From the NCBI RefSeq assembly GCF_017745215.1, contig NZ_JAGHZV010000017.1:62001-126000 (forward strand): a stretch of DNA of 64,000 nucleotides, in the 5' to 3' direction. The notes beneath the pieces are model-generated. The model worked only from the letters and a program-made list of their open reading frames with translations, was not told where the DNA came from and ran no database searches. Source of the stretch: Sphingomonas sp. (lineage in GTDB: Bacteria; Pseudomonadota; Alphaproteobacteria; Sphingomonadales; Sphingomonadaceae). A program made the translations under genes and the position numbers. Positions 36,617 through 44,579 of this stretch are shown in pieces; the first letter of the stretch is position 1, and each line of letters starts with the position of its first letter.

Positions 36617-38085
36617 TGCGGCCGCTGGGAACCTCCTTCGGCAGGCTCGCGCGCAAGCTCCGCCGGTTCCCCGAGCCGGGCGCCGGCGAGTCCCCGGCCG
36701 AGTCGGCCCCGCCCGATCCCGCCGACCCGCCGGCACGCGCCTATGTGCGCGTCACCGGCTCCGTCAGCCGGCGCATGCTCGTCATCGCCACGGCGTGGAT
36801 CATGCTGCTGCTGCTGGTCGGCGGCTTCACGCTCGACCGCGTCGTCACCAACGCGCTCACCCGCGGGTTCGACGACCAGCTCGAATATCTCATGAAGAAG
36901 ATGCTGCTCTACGCCAATGTCGGGCCCGACGGCGAGGTGATGCTCGAGAACGCCTTCGCCGACCAGCGCTTCCTCGAGCCCTATTCGGGCGCCTATTGGC
37001 AGGTCACCGGCAAGGGCTATCCGCCCTTCACCTCGCAGTCGCTGTGGCTCGACCTCAAGCTCAAGGCCGACCACCGCCACAGCGACATGAAGCCGCATTT
37101 CTACGATTCGGACGAGTTCAAGGACGACCATCTCCGCGTGATCGAGCAGGACGTGCGGCTGCCGCGCTCGCCGGTGCTGTGGCGCTTCCAGATCGCCCAG
37201 TCGCGCGCCGAACTCGACCAGCAGATCGCCGAGTTCCGCCAGACGCTGATCTGGAGCTTCGTCGCCCTGGGCGTCGGCCTCGTCGCCATGGCCGCGCTCC
37301 AGGCCTGGTATGGCCTCAGGCCCTTGCGCAAGGTGCGGAGCGAGATCGCGCGGCTGCGCGCGGGCAAGGCCAAGCATATCGAAGGCGCGATGCCCGCCGA
37401 CGTCGCGCCGATGGTCGAGGAGCTCAACGCGCTCATCACCCACAACGACCGCCAGGCCGAGGAAGCGCGCCGCCACGCCGGCAACCTCGCGCATGCGATC
37501 AAGACGCCGCTCAGCGTGATCATGAACGCCGCCGCCGCCGGGCAGGACGACCTGCCCGATACCGTCATCCGCGAGGCACGGACGATGCGCCGCCAGATGG
37601 ACCACCACCTCGCGCGCGCGCGCGCGGTCGGCCGCCGCGGCACCGCGCACAGCCGCGCGCCGGTCTGGCCCTCGATCGAAGCGGTCGAGCGCGCGGTCGC
37701 CCGGCTCTACCCCGCCGTCCGCATCGACATCGACGGCGACAAGGAAGCGATGGCGCACATCGAGAAGCAGGACCTCGACGAGATCGTCGGCAACCTCGTC
37801 GAGAACGCGGCCAAATATGGCGGCGGCAGCGTGTTCGTGACGGTCAAGCGCCAGGCCGGCTTCGTCGAGATCATGGTCGAGGACGACGGCCGCGGCATCC
37901 CCGAGGCGGACCGCAACCGCATCTTCGACCGCGGTGTCCGGCTCGACACCGGCAAGCCCGGCACCGGCCTCGGCCTCGCGATCGTCCGCGACGTGGCCGA
38001 GATCTACGACGGCACCGTCGGGCTCGAGGAGAGCGAGGACCTTGGCGGGCTGATGGTGCGGCTCAGGCTGCCGGCGGCGAATTGA
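36616..38085 (+). CDS. PhoQ-like sensor histidine kinase
   Basis: The 489-residue membrane kinase has two membrane segments (about 52-74 and 212-236) bounding a periplasmic sensor of about 140 residues with acidic runs (EFKDDHLRVIEQD), a HAMP-like segment (LRPLRKVRSEIARLRAGKAKHIEG), the H-box NLAHAIKTPLSV (H293), and an HATPase domain with N-box VGNLVENAAKYG, DDGRGI and GTGLGLAI. It autophosphorylates and signals to the upstream regulator. The acidic periplasmic patch is consistent with divalent cation or cationic peptide sensing as in PhoQ, an inference. Confidence 0.93.
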   Translation: MRPLGTSFGRLARKLRRFPEPGAGESPAESAPPDPADPPARAYVRVTGSVSRRMLVIATAWIMLLLLVGGFTLDRVVTNALTRGFDDQLEYLMKKMLLYANVGPDGEVMLENAFADQRFLEPYSGAYWQVTGKGYPPFTSQSLWLDLKLKADHRHSDMKPHFYDSDEFKDDHLRVIEQDVRLPRSPVLWRFQIAQSRAELDQQIAEFRQTLIWSFVALGVGLVAMAALQAWYGLRPLRKVRSEIARLRAGKAKHIEGAMPADVAPMVEELNALITHNDRQAEEARRHAGNLAHAIKTPLSVIMNAAAAGQDDLPDTVIREARTMRRQMDHHLARARAVGRRGTAHSRAPVWPSIEAVERAVARLYPAVRIDIDGDKEAMAHIEKQDLDEIVGNLVENAAKYGGGSVFVTVKRQAGFVEIMVEDDGRGIPEADRNRIFDRGVRLDTGKPGTGLGLAIVRDVAEIYDGTVGLEESEDLGGLMVRLRLPAAN

Positions 38086-38097
38086 TCTTCTCTGGCT

Positions 38098-38117
38098 CTC
38101 CCGCGCTTTCGCGGGAG
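38098..38117 (+). terminator. Hairpin after the histidine kinase gene
   Basis: CTCCCGCG and CGCGGGAG form a perfect stem around CTTT, 13 bases after the kinase stop. There is no T-run, so termination may be weak or Rho-dependent. Confidence 0.4.
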
Positions 38118-38316
38118 GGACCGAGGAGGCTGCGACCGCACGCCGTTACAAATATCTCACTCCCTGCAACACGCCGAAATCCCCGCGCCACACTGCGCGG
38201 CGACAGGGAGGCGCTCGCCGAAGATTCGGGTCGCACCGCTTCCTACGACGGGCAACCTCCTCCCACCATCGCGACGACGCGCAGCGGCAGCGATTCTGCT
38301 TCGACCGGGCGGGCGC

Positions 38317-39348
38317 TCAACGCGCTGGCATGAGGTCGACGGCGCCGTCCGGGGGGACGGCGCCGATAGCCTTCATCACGTCCGCGGTGATCGCAAGGCT
38401 GCGCTTGCGTGCCTCGTGATCGTACATCGCGCTGGCGATCATCAGCTCGTCGACCTGGGTCCGCTCGACGAAGGCGGCGATCTCGCGCGCCACCTTCTCG
38501 CGTCCGCCGATCGCCGAGGCCGAGAGCACTTGCCCGAGGATCGCCTGGCCCTGCGCGCCCAGGCTCTCGCGGAAGCCCGCGACCGGCGGCGGCAGCTGGA
38601 TCGACTGGCCGGTGCGGATCGCCACGAACGCCTGCTGCTGCGAACTCGCGAGCAGCTCGGCCTCCGCGTCGCTCTCGGCGGCGAAGACGTTGAACCCCGC
38701 CATGGCATAGGGCGCGTCGAGCACCTCGGAGGGCCGGAAGTTGCGGCGATAGACGTCGAGCGCTTCGTCGAGCAGCCCCGGCGCGAAATGCGAGGCGAAG
38801 GCGTAGGGCAACCCCAGCGCCGCGGCGAGCTGCGCGCCGAACAGGCTCGAGCCGAGGATCCACAGCTGCGGCCGCGCGCCTGCGCCGGGGATCGCGCGGA
38901 TGCCGGTCTGGCCGTCGTCGGCGAAATAGCTCTGCAACTCGAGCACGTCCTGCGGGAAGGCGTGCTCATTGCCGTCGAGCGTCCGCCGGATCGCGCGGGC
39001 AACGCGCTGGTCCGATCCCGGCGCGCGGCCGAGGCCGAGGTCGATCCGTCCGGGGAACAGCGCGTCGAGCGTGCCGAACTGCTCGGCGATCACCAGGGGC
39101 GCGTGGTTGGGCAGCATGATCCCGCCCGCGCCGATCCGGATCGTGCGCGTCGCCTGGCCGAGGTGCGCGATCACCACCGAGGTCGCGGCGCTCGCGATCC
39201 CCGCCATGCCGTGGTGCTCGGCCACCCACACGCGCGTGAACCCCAGCGCCTCGGCATGCGCGGCGAGATCGGCGGCGTTGGCGAGCGCCTGGCCGGCGCT
39301 CCCGCCCTGGACGATGGGAACGAGGTCGAGCAGCGAATAGCGGGTCAT
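38317..39348 (-). CDS. LLM class (bacterial luciferase-like) flavin-dependent oxidoreductase
   Basis: The 343-residue protein begins YSLLDLVPIVQGGSAGQALA and has the TIM-barrel signature GFTRVWVAEHHGMAGIASAATSV, RIGAGGIMLPNHAPLVIAEQ, LGLGRAPGSDQ and a C-terminal QVDELMIASAMYDH, as in YhbW and other luciferase-like monooxygenases that use FMN. The substrate is not known. I chose ATG 39348 (MTRYSLLD); there is no strong ribosome binding site. It is convergent with the two-component operon and upstream of the S8 peptidase gene on the same strand order. Confidence 0.9.
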   Translation of the reverse strand: MTRYSLLDLVPIVQGGSAGQALANAADLAAHAEALGFTRVWVAEHHGMAGIASAATSVVIAHLGQATRTIRIGAGGIMLPNHAPLVIAEQFGTLDALFPGRIDLGLGRAPGSDQRVARAIRRTLDGNEHAFPQDVLELQSYFADDGQTGIRAIPGAGARPQLWILGSSLFGAQLAAALGLPYAFASHFAPGLLDEALDVYRRNFRPSEVLDAPYAMAGFNVFAAESDAEAELLASSQQQAFVAIRTGQSIQLPPPVAGFRESLGAQGQAILGQVLSASAIGGREKVAREIAAFVERTQVDELMIASAMYDHEARKRSLAITADVMKAIGAVPPDGAVDLMPAR

Positions 39349-39380
39349 GCACGCCAGATGGGGTGCGCCTAGCCGTTCCG

Positions 39381-41747
39381 CTAGAAGTCGAAGCTCAGCC
39401 GCACTGCCCCGCCGGTGTCGTTCGGCAGCGTCGCGTAATTGCCCGGGTCGGTACGCAGGAAGAGGTTGCCGCTCAGCTCGCCGCGCCACAGCGGCATGGC
39501 GTAGCGCATCTCATAGTCGAACTCGCGGCCCTCGGGCGTCAGGTTGAAGCGCGTGTCGCTCCACCGGGTGACGCTCGTGGTCCAATAGTCCCAGTCCTGC
39601 GGCAGCCGGAGGTCGAGCCCGCCGCTGACCACGCGAAGGGGTTGCGCGACGCGCAGCCCGAAGCTGTCGCCGCGGCGGAACAGCCCGTTCTTGCCGAGGT
39701 CCGCGGCGAAGCCGTTGGTGCGGATCAGCCCCGATCCCTGCACGCCCGCGCGCAGCTCGGCGATCGTCCAGCCCTGGCGCATCGACGCACCGAGCGACCA
39801 GCCGCCCCCGAAATCCTGCCGCGCGCCGAGGTCGACGAACCAGCTCGTCCCCCTGGCGGCGCCCAGCGCCGGCGCGAAGCGCGCGCCGAGCAGCGAATTG
39901 GCCTCGTCGAGCCGCGTCACCGACACACCGGTGCGCAGCCCCCCGAACCGCCGGTCGAGCCCCAGCGTCGCGCGGCTGTAGCCGAAGCGCTCGGGCCGCC
40001 AGCGCAGCGCGTCGAATTGCGTGTCGCGCCGGGTGAGCACATCGCCGCGCTCCATCGCCAGCGTCACGCCCCAGGGGCCGAATTGCTGGCGCACCGCCGC
40101 CGAGCCGCCGACATCGGCGTCGAAGCCCGAGTTGTTCGAAGGATCGCGCGCGACCAGGAACGCCGGATCGTCGCGCCCCGCGAGCCGCGCGGTCAGCGCG
40201 GTGCCGCTCTCCGAGGCGCCGATCGCGAATTGCGCGCGGCTGCCCAGCCGGCCGGTGATCGACGCGGCGAGCGCACGCGCCCGCTCGGCGTCGCCGCCGC
40301 TGATCGCGAGCCGCTCGATCGAGACCGAGCCGCGGGCCGGCACCAGCGTCACCGCCACGGTCACGCCCTTCACGCCCATGTCGAAGCTGCGCTGGCGCGA
40401 GGCCATCAGCTGCGGCAATCGCGTCTGCGGGGTCTCGTGGCGCACCGACGGCGCGAGGTCGACGGTGAAGGCGCGCGAGAAGCCATCGAGCATCACCGTG
40501 CCGAGCGGGCCCTGGCTCGCGTCGCCCATCGGCGCCGACAGCGCGGCGTTGACGTCGGTCGAGGCGGCGCGCGAGCCCGCGAGGCTCATCGTCCCCACCG
40601 GATCGAAGGCGCGGGTCAGGTCGAGCACCCCGCGGCCGTAGACCGAGTCCACGCCGCTCGCGCCGGCGTCGCGCGCAGTCATGTAGAGCAGGTTGACGAT
40701 CTGCTGCCCCGTCATCGTCGGGAAGGCCTGGGCGAGCAGCGCGATCGCGCCGGCGATCTGCGGCGCCGAGAAGCTGGTGCCCGACCAGAGGAAGGCCGTG
40801 TTGGTCTGGTCGGGCGCGCGCACGCTCTCGCCGACCGCGGCGAGATAGACGTTCTGGCCCGTCCCCGCACGGTTGCTGAAGCTCGAGATCACGTCGCCGC
40901 CCGGCGTGCGCGTCGCATTGGCGCCGACCGATCCGGCGATGATCACCAGCCCGTGCGACACCGACGAATCGGTCGCGATCGCGGCGAGCGGATCGGGGTT
41001 GGCGTCGCCGTCGTTGCCCGCGGCGATCACGATGATGATCCCCGCCGAGGTCGCCTGGCTGATCGCGGTGCGCAGCGTCGAATTGGCCGCCGAGCCGCCG
41101 AGCGAGAGGTTGATCACCTTGACGCCCGCGACCCGCGCCGCGTCGATGCCCTGCGCGATCGCATTGTCGTTGAACTTGCACCCCGAATCGGGATCGCTCG
41201 CGGTCTCGGTCGCGCAGCTGCCCGGCGTGTCGGCCCGCATTGCGACGATCGTCGCATCGAAGGCGATGCCGTGCGTCCCCGCGTCGTTGCGCCGCCCGGC
41301 GATGGTGAAGGCGACCGCGGTGCCGTGCCCGCCCTCGTCGTCCAGCGTGCTGTTGCCCGCCACGTCGCGCGAGGCCGAGTCGATCCGGCACGCGCCGGTG
41401 CCGCCGACGCTCAGCGCGCAAGTGCCAAACTCGCCGCTCTGCAGGTCGATTCCCGAGTCGATCACGCCGACCTTCACCCCGCTGCCCGTGTCGCCCCGGT
41501 TGTACGCGACGAGCGCATTGGCCGAGACCGCACCCACCGTCGCGCGATATTCGGCGGTATCGTAGTTCACCGTCGGGGTCGGGGTGGGCGTCGGCGTAGG
41601 GGTGGGAGTCGGCGTCGGCGTGGGGGTCGGCGTGGCCGGCGGTGCGGGGGTGGTGTTCACCCCTCCGCCGCCACCGCAGGCCGAGAGGAGCAACAGGCTT
41701 CCGAATGCTGCCGACCGCTTCAGCTGCGCCACAAACCCCGTTCGCAT
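39381..41747 (-). CDS. Subtilisin-like (S8) serine peptidase lipoprotein with C-terminal autotransporter-like barrel
   Basis: The 788-residue product has a lipoprotein signal (LLLLSAC, cysteine 24), a long Thr-Pro repeat linker (about 38-59), and an S8 domain with D97 in GVIDSGID, H141 in EGGHGTAVA, N245 in AAGND and S325 in SGTSFSAPQ. The second half (about 430-788) is rich in alternating strands and ends in SFDF, typical of an outer membrane barrel. The domain order resembles NalP of Neisseria, a lipidated subtilase autotransporter that cleaves other surface proteins. Secretion by its own barrel is inferred. The ATG at 41747 follows AGGTG. Confidence 0.88.
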   Translation of the reverse strand: MRTGFVAQLKRSAAFGSLLLLSACGGGGGVNTTPAPPATPTPTPTPTPTPTPTPTPTPTVNYDTAEYRATVGAVSANALVAYNRGDTGSGVKVGVIDSGIDLQSGEFGTCALSVGGTGACRIDSASRDVAGNSTLDDEGGHGTAVAFTIAGRRNDAGTHGIAFDATIVAMRADTPGSCATETASDPDSGCKFNDNAIAQGIDAARVAGVKVINLSLGGSAANSTLRTAISQATSAGIIIVIAAGNDGDANPDPLAAIATDSSVSHGLVIIAGSVGANATRTPGGDVISSFSNRAGTGQNVYLAAVGESVRAPDQTNTAFLWSGTSFSAPQIAGAIALLAQAFPTMTGQQIVNLLYMTARDAGASGVDSVYGRGVLDLTRAFDPVGTMSLAGSRAASTDVNAALSAPMGDASQGPLGTVMLDGFSRAFTVDLAPSVRHETPQTRLPQLMASRQRSFDMGVKGVTVAVTLVPARGSVSIERLAISGGDAERARALAASITGRLGSRAQFAIGASESGTALTARLAGRDDPAFLVARDPSNNSGFDADVGGSAAVRQQFGPWGVTLAMERGDVLTRRDTQFDALRWRPERFGYSRATLGLDRRFGGLRTGVSVTRLDEANSLLGARFAPALGAARGTSWFVDLGARQDFGGGWSLGASMRQGWTIAELRAGVQGSGLIRTNGFAADLGKNGLFRRGDSFGLRVAQPLRVVSGGLDLRLPQDWDYWTTSVTRWSDTRFNLTPEGREFDYEMRYAMPLWRGELSGNLFLRTDPGNYATLPNDTGGAVRLSFDF
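41571..41636 (-). repeat. Thr-Pro coding microsatellite in the S8 peptidase gene
   Basis: About eleven consecutive Thr-Pro dipeptides (residues 38-59) coded by degenerate six-base units. The variation in synonymous codons argues that length has been stable for some time. The stretch links the lipid anchor to the protease domain and is likely extended and flexible. Confidence 0.85.
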
Positions 41748-41870
41748 GGGACACCTACCCTGACTGATCACGCGACGATCCCTAGACCCAGTCTGCTGAG
41801 CGATGGTTAACGATCCCCACCGCGCAATTCCTTGCCCGGGCGAGCCCGCGCCGATACAGCCCGCCCCGCC

Positions 41871-42542
41871 ATGCTCGCGCCGCTGTCCCATGTCCGCAAC
41901 TGGATCTTCGATCTCGACAATACGCTCTATCCGGCGAGCGCCAACCTCTTTGCGCGCGTCGACGTGCGGATGCGCCGCTACATCTCGGACCTGCTCGGCG
42001 TCGACGAGCCCGAGGCCGAGCGCATCCAGAAGGCCTATTTCTTCGATCACGGCACCACGCTGGCCGGGCTGATGGCGCACCACGGCGTCGATCCGCACCA
42101 TTATCTCGATTTCGTCCACGACATCGGCATGGAAGTGCTGGAGCGCAACGAGCCGCTCGCCGCCGCGATTGCGCGGCTGCCGGGGCGCAAGCTGATCTTC
42201 ACCAATGCCGACACCCCCTATGCCGAGCGCGTCCTCGCGCTGATCGGGCTGGCCGACAGCTTCGAGGCGATCCACGACGTCCATGCGACCGACTATCGCC
42301 CCAAGCCCGATCCGATCGCCTACCAGGGGCTCTGCGACGCTTATGGGCTCGATGCCGCGCAATCGCTGTTCGTCGAGGACCTCGCGCGCAACTTGCAACC
42401 CGCCAAGGCGATCGGCATGACCACCGTCTGGGTCGACAATGGCTCCGAACAGGCGCCGGGCGAGCGAGACCTCAGCTATATCGACTTCGTCACCGCCGAC
42501 ATCACCGGCTGGCTCCACGACATCATGAAGGAAGACGCGTGA
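41871..42542 (+). CDS. HAD family pyrimidine 5'-nucleotidase
   Basis: The 223-residue protein has the HAD motif I WIFDLDNTLYP (nucleophile and acid aspartates), motif II KLIFTNADT, and motif IV in SLFVEDLARNL; the RPKPDPIAYQ lysine is motif III. This matches the pyrimidine 5'-nucleotidase (SDT1/PynA-like) group that hydrolyses UMP/CMP or detoxifies modified pyrimidines. ATG 41871 starts the conserved region. Its TGA overlaps the GTG start of dapD (GTGA 42539-42542), so they are translationally coupled, a pairing common in alphaproteobacteria. Confidence 0.9.
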   Translation: MLAPLSHVRNWIFDLDNTLYPASANLFARVDVRMRRYISDLLGVDEPEAERIQKAYFFDHGTTLAGLMAHHGVDPHHYLDFVHDIGMEVLERNEPLAAAIARLPGRKLIFTNADTPYAERVLALIGLADSFEAIHDVHATDYRPKPDPIAYQGLCDAYGLDAAQSLFVEDLARNLQPAKAIGMTTVWVDNGSEQAPGERDLSYIDFVTADITGWLHDIMKEDA

Positions 42543-43360
42543 CCGACCTCCCCGCCACGATCGACGCCGCCTGGGAAGACCGCGCAAGCCTGAACCCCAG
42601 CACCGAAGGCGCGGTGCGCGAGGCGGTGGCCGAGGCGCTCGACCTGCTCGACAGCGGCGAAGCCCGGGTCGCCGAACCTGACGGCGAGGGCGGCTGGCGC
42701 GTCAACCAGTGGCTCAAGAAGGCGGTGCTCCTCTCGTTCCGGCTCAACGACAACCAGGTGATGCCCGGCCCCGGCGACGCCAACTGGTTCGACAAGGTGC
42801 CGTCGAAGTTCGCGCATTGGGGCGACAATGCCTTCCGCGCCGCGGGCTTCCGCGCGGTGCCTGGCGCGATCGTCCGCCACGGCGCGTTCATCGGGCGCAA
42901 CGCGGTGCTGATGCCGAGCTTCGTCAACATCGGCGCGCATGTCGGCGAAGGCACGATGGTCGACACCTGGGCGACGGTCGGCAGCTGCGCGCAGATCGGC
43001 AAGGGGGTGCACCTCTCGGGCGGCGCCGGCATCGGCGGCGTGCTCGAGCCGCTCCAGGCCGATCCGGTGATCATCGGCGACGGCGCCTTCATCGGCGCGC
43101 GTGCCGAAGTCGCCGAGGGCGTGCGCGTCGGCGAAGGCGCGGTGCTCTCGATGGGCGTGTACCTCGGCGCCTCGACCAAGATCGTCGACCGCGCGACCGG
43201 CGAAGTCCATCGCGGCGTCGTCCCGCCCTATTCGGTGGTCGTCCCCGGCTCGCTGGGCGGCGGGGACGGCAAGCCGGCGCTCTATTGTGCGGTGATCGTC
43301 AAGACCGTCGACGCCCAGACCCGCGCCAAGACCGGGATCAACGAGTTGCTGCGGGATTAA
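42539..43360 (+). CDS. dapD: 2,3,4,5-tetrahydropyridine-2,6-dicarboxylate N-succinyltransferase
   Basis: DapD succinylates tetrahydrodipicolinate in the succinylase route to diaminopimelate and lysine. The 273-residue protein has the left-handed beta-helix hexapeptide repeats (AVLMPSFVNIGAHVGEGTM, GKGVHLSGGAGIGGVLEPLQ, VRVGEGAVLSMGVYLG) and N-terminal helical domain with VNQWLKKAVLLSFRLNDN. The GTG start overlaps the stop of the nucleotidase gene. It supplies both lysine and the wall cross-link residue used by mrcA/amiC substrates. Upstream pathway enzyme lysC is at 61566. Confidence 0.96.
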   Translation: MTDLPATIDAAWEDRASLNPSTEGAVREAVAEALDLLDSGEARVAEPDGEGGWRVNQWLKKAVLLSFRLNDNQVMPGPGDANWFDKVPSKFAHWGDNAFRAAGFRAVPGAIVRHGAFIGRNAVLMPSFVNIGAHVGEGTMVDTWATVGSCAQIGKGVHLSGGAGIGGVLEPLQADPVIIGDGAFIGARAEVAEGVRVGEGAVLSMGVYLGASTKIVDRATGEVHRGVVPPYSVVVPGSLGGGDGKPALYCAVIVKTVDAQTRAKTGINELLRD

Positions 43361-43420
43361 GGCCGTGCGGCGGTGCGGCAGGGTCGTGCTGGCTTCACGA
43401 CACCGGCGCCACGCTCGCCT

Positions 43421-43519
43421 CGTCACCCCGGCCTTGTGCCACCCAGTCACATCGGTTGTACTCTCGACTCCATTCCAGCCGTTGCCGTCCTGTGGGCCCG
43501 GGCACAAGGCCGGGGTGAT
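43421..43519. repeat. Dispersed palindromic repeat, family B (degenerate)
   Basis: Left arm CGTCACCCCGGCCTTGTGCC and right arm GGGCACAAGGCCGGGGTGAT are retained but the inner arms are eroded. It sits between dapD and kynA. Confidence 0.75.
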
Positions 43520-43662
43520 GGTTTGGGAAAGGCCGTGGGCCTGATTTTCCGCTGTCCTACCGAGCGCCAATCTGGTTACGGATGAAACCATGATCGGCCT
43601 GCTCCCCTCGATTCCGACCCCCCGTGGCGCCTCCTCGTCCCCGGGTTTTTTCCGCATGATTG

Positions 43663-43680
43663 GTGTCAACCGTGTCAACC
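43663..43680 (+). repeat. Tandem nonamer GTGTCAACC x2 upstream of kynA
   Basis: The same 18 bases as at 14683-14700, again preceded by a T-rich/CCGCA sequence (GGTTTTTTCCGCATGATT) and again only 16 bases before a start codon. The two host genes are unrelated, so this is a shared upstream element of unknown function. Confidence 0.75.
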
Positions 43681-43696
43681 TGGCGGAGGCGCCGCG

Positions 43697-44464
43697 ATGA
43701 GCGACGCGCCGATGACCTATGGCCGCTACCTGGCGCTCGACCAGATCCTCGCGGCCCAGCACCCGCTCTCGGACACGCACGACGAGCTGCTGTTCATCAT
43801 CATCCACCAGACCAAGGAGCTCTGGCTCAAGCAGGTGATCGAGGAGCTCAAGCTCGCCAGGTCGCTCGTTCGAGGCGACGCGGCCGTGGAGGCGTACAAG
43901 AGCCTCGCTCGGGTGAGCCGCATCCAGGCGGTGATGACGCTCTCCTGGGAAGTCCTCACCACGATGACGCCCGCCGACTATACCAGCTTCCGCCACGTCC
44001 TCGGGCCGAGCTCGGGCTTCCAGTCGGACCAGTTCCGTGCGGTCGAGACCTTGCTCGGCGTGCGCGGCGGCGGGGTGCCCGGCGAGCTCACGCGGCAATT
44101 CGCCGCCGAACCGAGCCTGTGGGACGAAGCCAATGCCGCGCTCGCCCGCGCCGGCTTCGACTTGCCGCCCGAAGTCCTCGAGCGCGACTGGGCGCAGCCC
44201 TACCGGCCGCACCCCGCGGTCGAGGCCGCCTGGCTCGAGGTCTATCGTGACCCGCACAGATATTGGGAACTCTACCAGCTCGCCGAGAAGCTGGTCGACA
44301 TCGACGATGCGCTCGCCACCTGGCGGCACAAGCATGTCCTCACCGTCAGCCGAGTGATCGGCGGCAAGCCGGGAACCGGCGGCACCCCGGGCGTCCCCTA
44401 TCTCGAATCGACGCTCGCGAAGCGCGCCTTCCCCGAGCTCTGGTCGCTCCGGACCGCGCTGTGA
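43697..44464 (+). CDS. kynA: Tryptophan 2,3-dioxygenase
   Basis: A heme enzyme that opens the indole ring of L-tryptophan to N-formylkynurenine. The 255-residue protein has TYGRYLALDQILAAQHPLS, FIIIHQTKELWLKQVIEEL, RISR-like RVSRIQAVMTLSWEVL and the heme-binding histidine in TWRHKHVLTVSRVIGG (H213 by alignment with the Xanthomonas enzyme), then GGTPGVPYLE. GGAGG lies about eight bases before the start. It is followed by a class V PLP enzyme gene; a formamidase (kynB) is not in the window. Confidence 0.95.
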   Translation: MSDAPMTYGRYLALDQILAAQHPLSDTHDELLFIIIHQTKELWLKQVIEELKLARSLVRGDAAVEAYKSLARVSRIQAVMTLSWEVLTTMTPADYTSFRHVLGPSSGFQSDQFRAVETLLGVRGGGVPGELTRQFAAEPSLWDEANAALARAGFDLPPEVLERDWAQPYRPHPAVEAAWLEVYRDPHRYWELYQLAEKLVDIDDALATWRHKHVLTVSRVIGGKPGTGGTPGVPYLESTLAKRAFPELWSLRTAL

Positions 44465-44468
44465 TGGT

Positions 44469-44552
44469 GCGGCACCGGCCCGCTCCCCCACCCGGCCTCC
44501 CAGCGGCAGCCTATTCTATGGGAGGCCGGGTGGGGGAGCGGGCCGGTGCCGC
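44469..44552. repeat. Long perfect inverted repeat, family C
   Basis: Arms 44469-44502 and 44519-44552 (34 bases each) are exact complements around a 16-base loop that begins GCGGCAG. The arm sequence GGCACCGGCCCGCTCCCCCA is clearly related to that at 2352. It lies between kynA and the kynureninase-like gene and is followed by a small hairpin (GCCTCCGC/GCGGAGGC). Confidence 0.9.
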
Positions 44553-44579
44553 CGCCTCCGCGAAGGCGGAGGCCAACAA

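Larger units (their letters stand above)
43361..43696. other. Intergenic region between dapD and kynA
   Basis: About 340 bases without a gene: a degenerate family B palindrome (43421-43519) and, just before kynA, the tandem GTGTCAACC motif (43663-43680). A promoter for kynA was not clearly identified. Confidence 0.6.

Noticed and set aside
41571..41636. Phase-variable simple repeat in the S8 gene
   Set aside because: The Thr-Pro units use varied synonymous codons rather than an exact repeated hexamer, so slipped-strand phase variation is unlikely.
39363..41810. An 815-codon plus-strand frame
   Set aside because: It is antisense to the S8 peptidase gene and of shadow composition.
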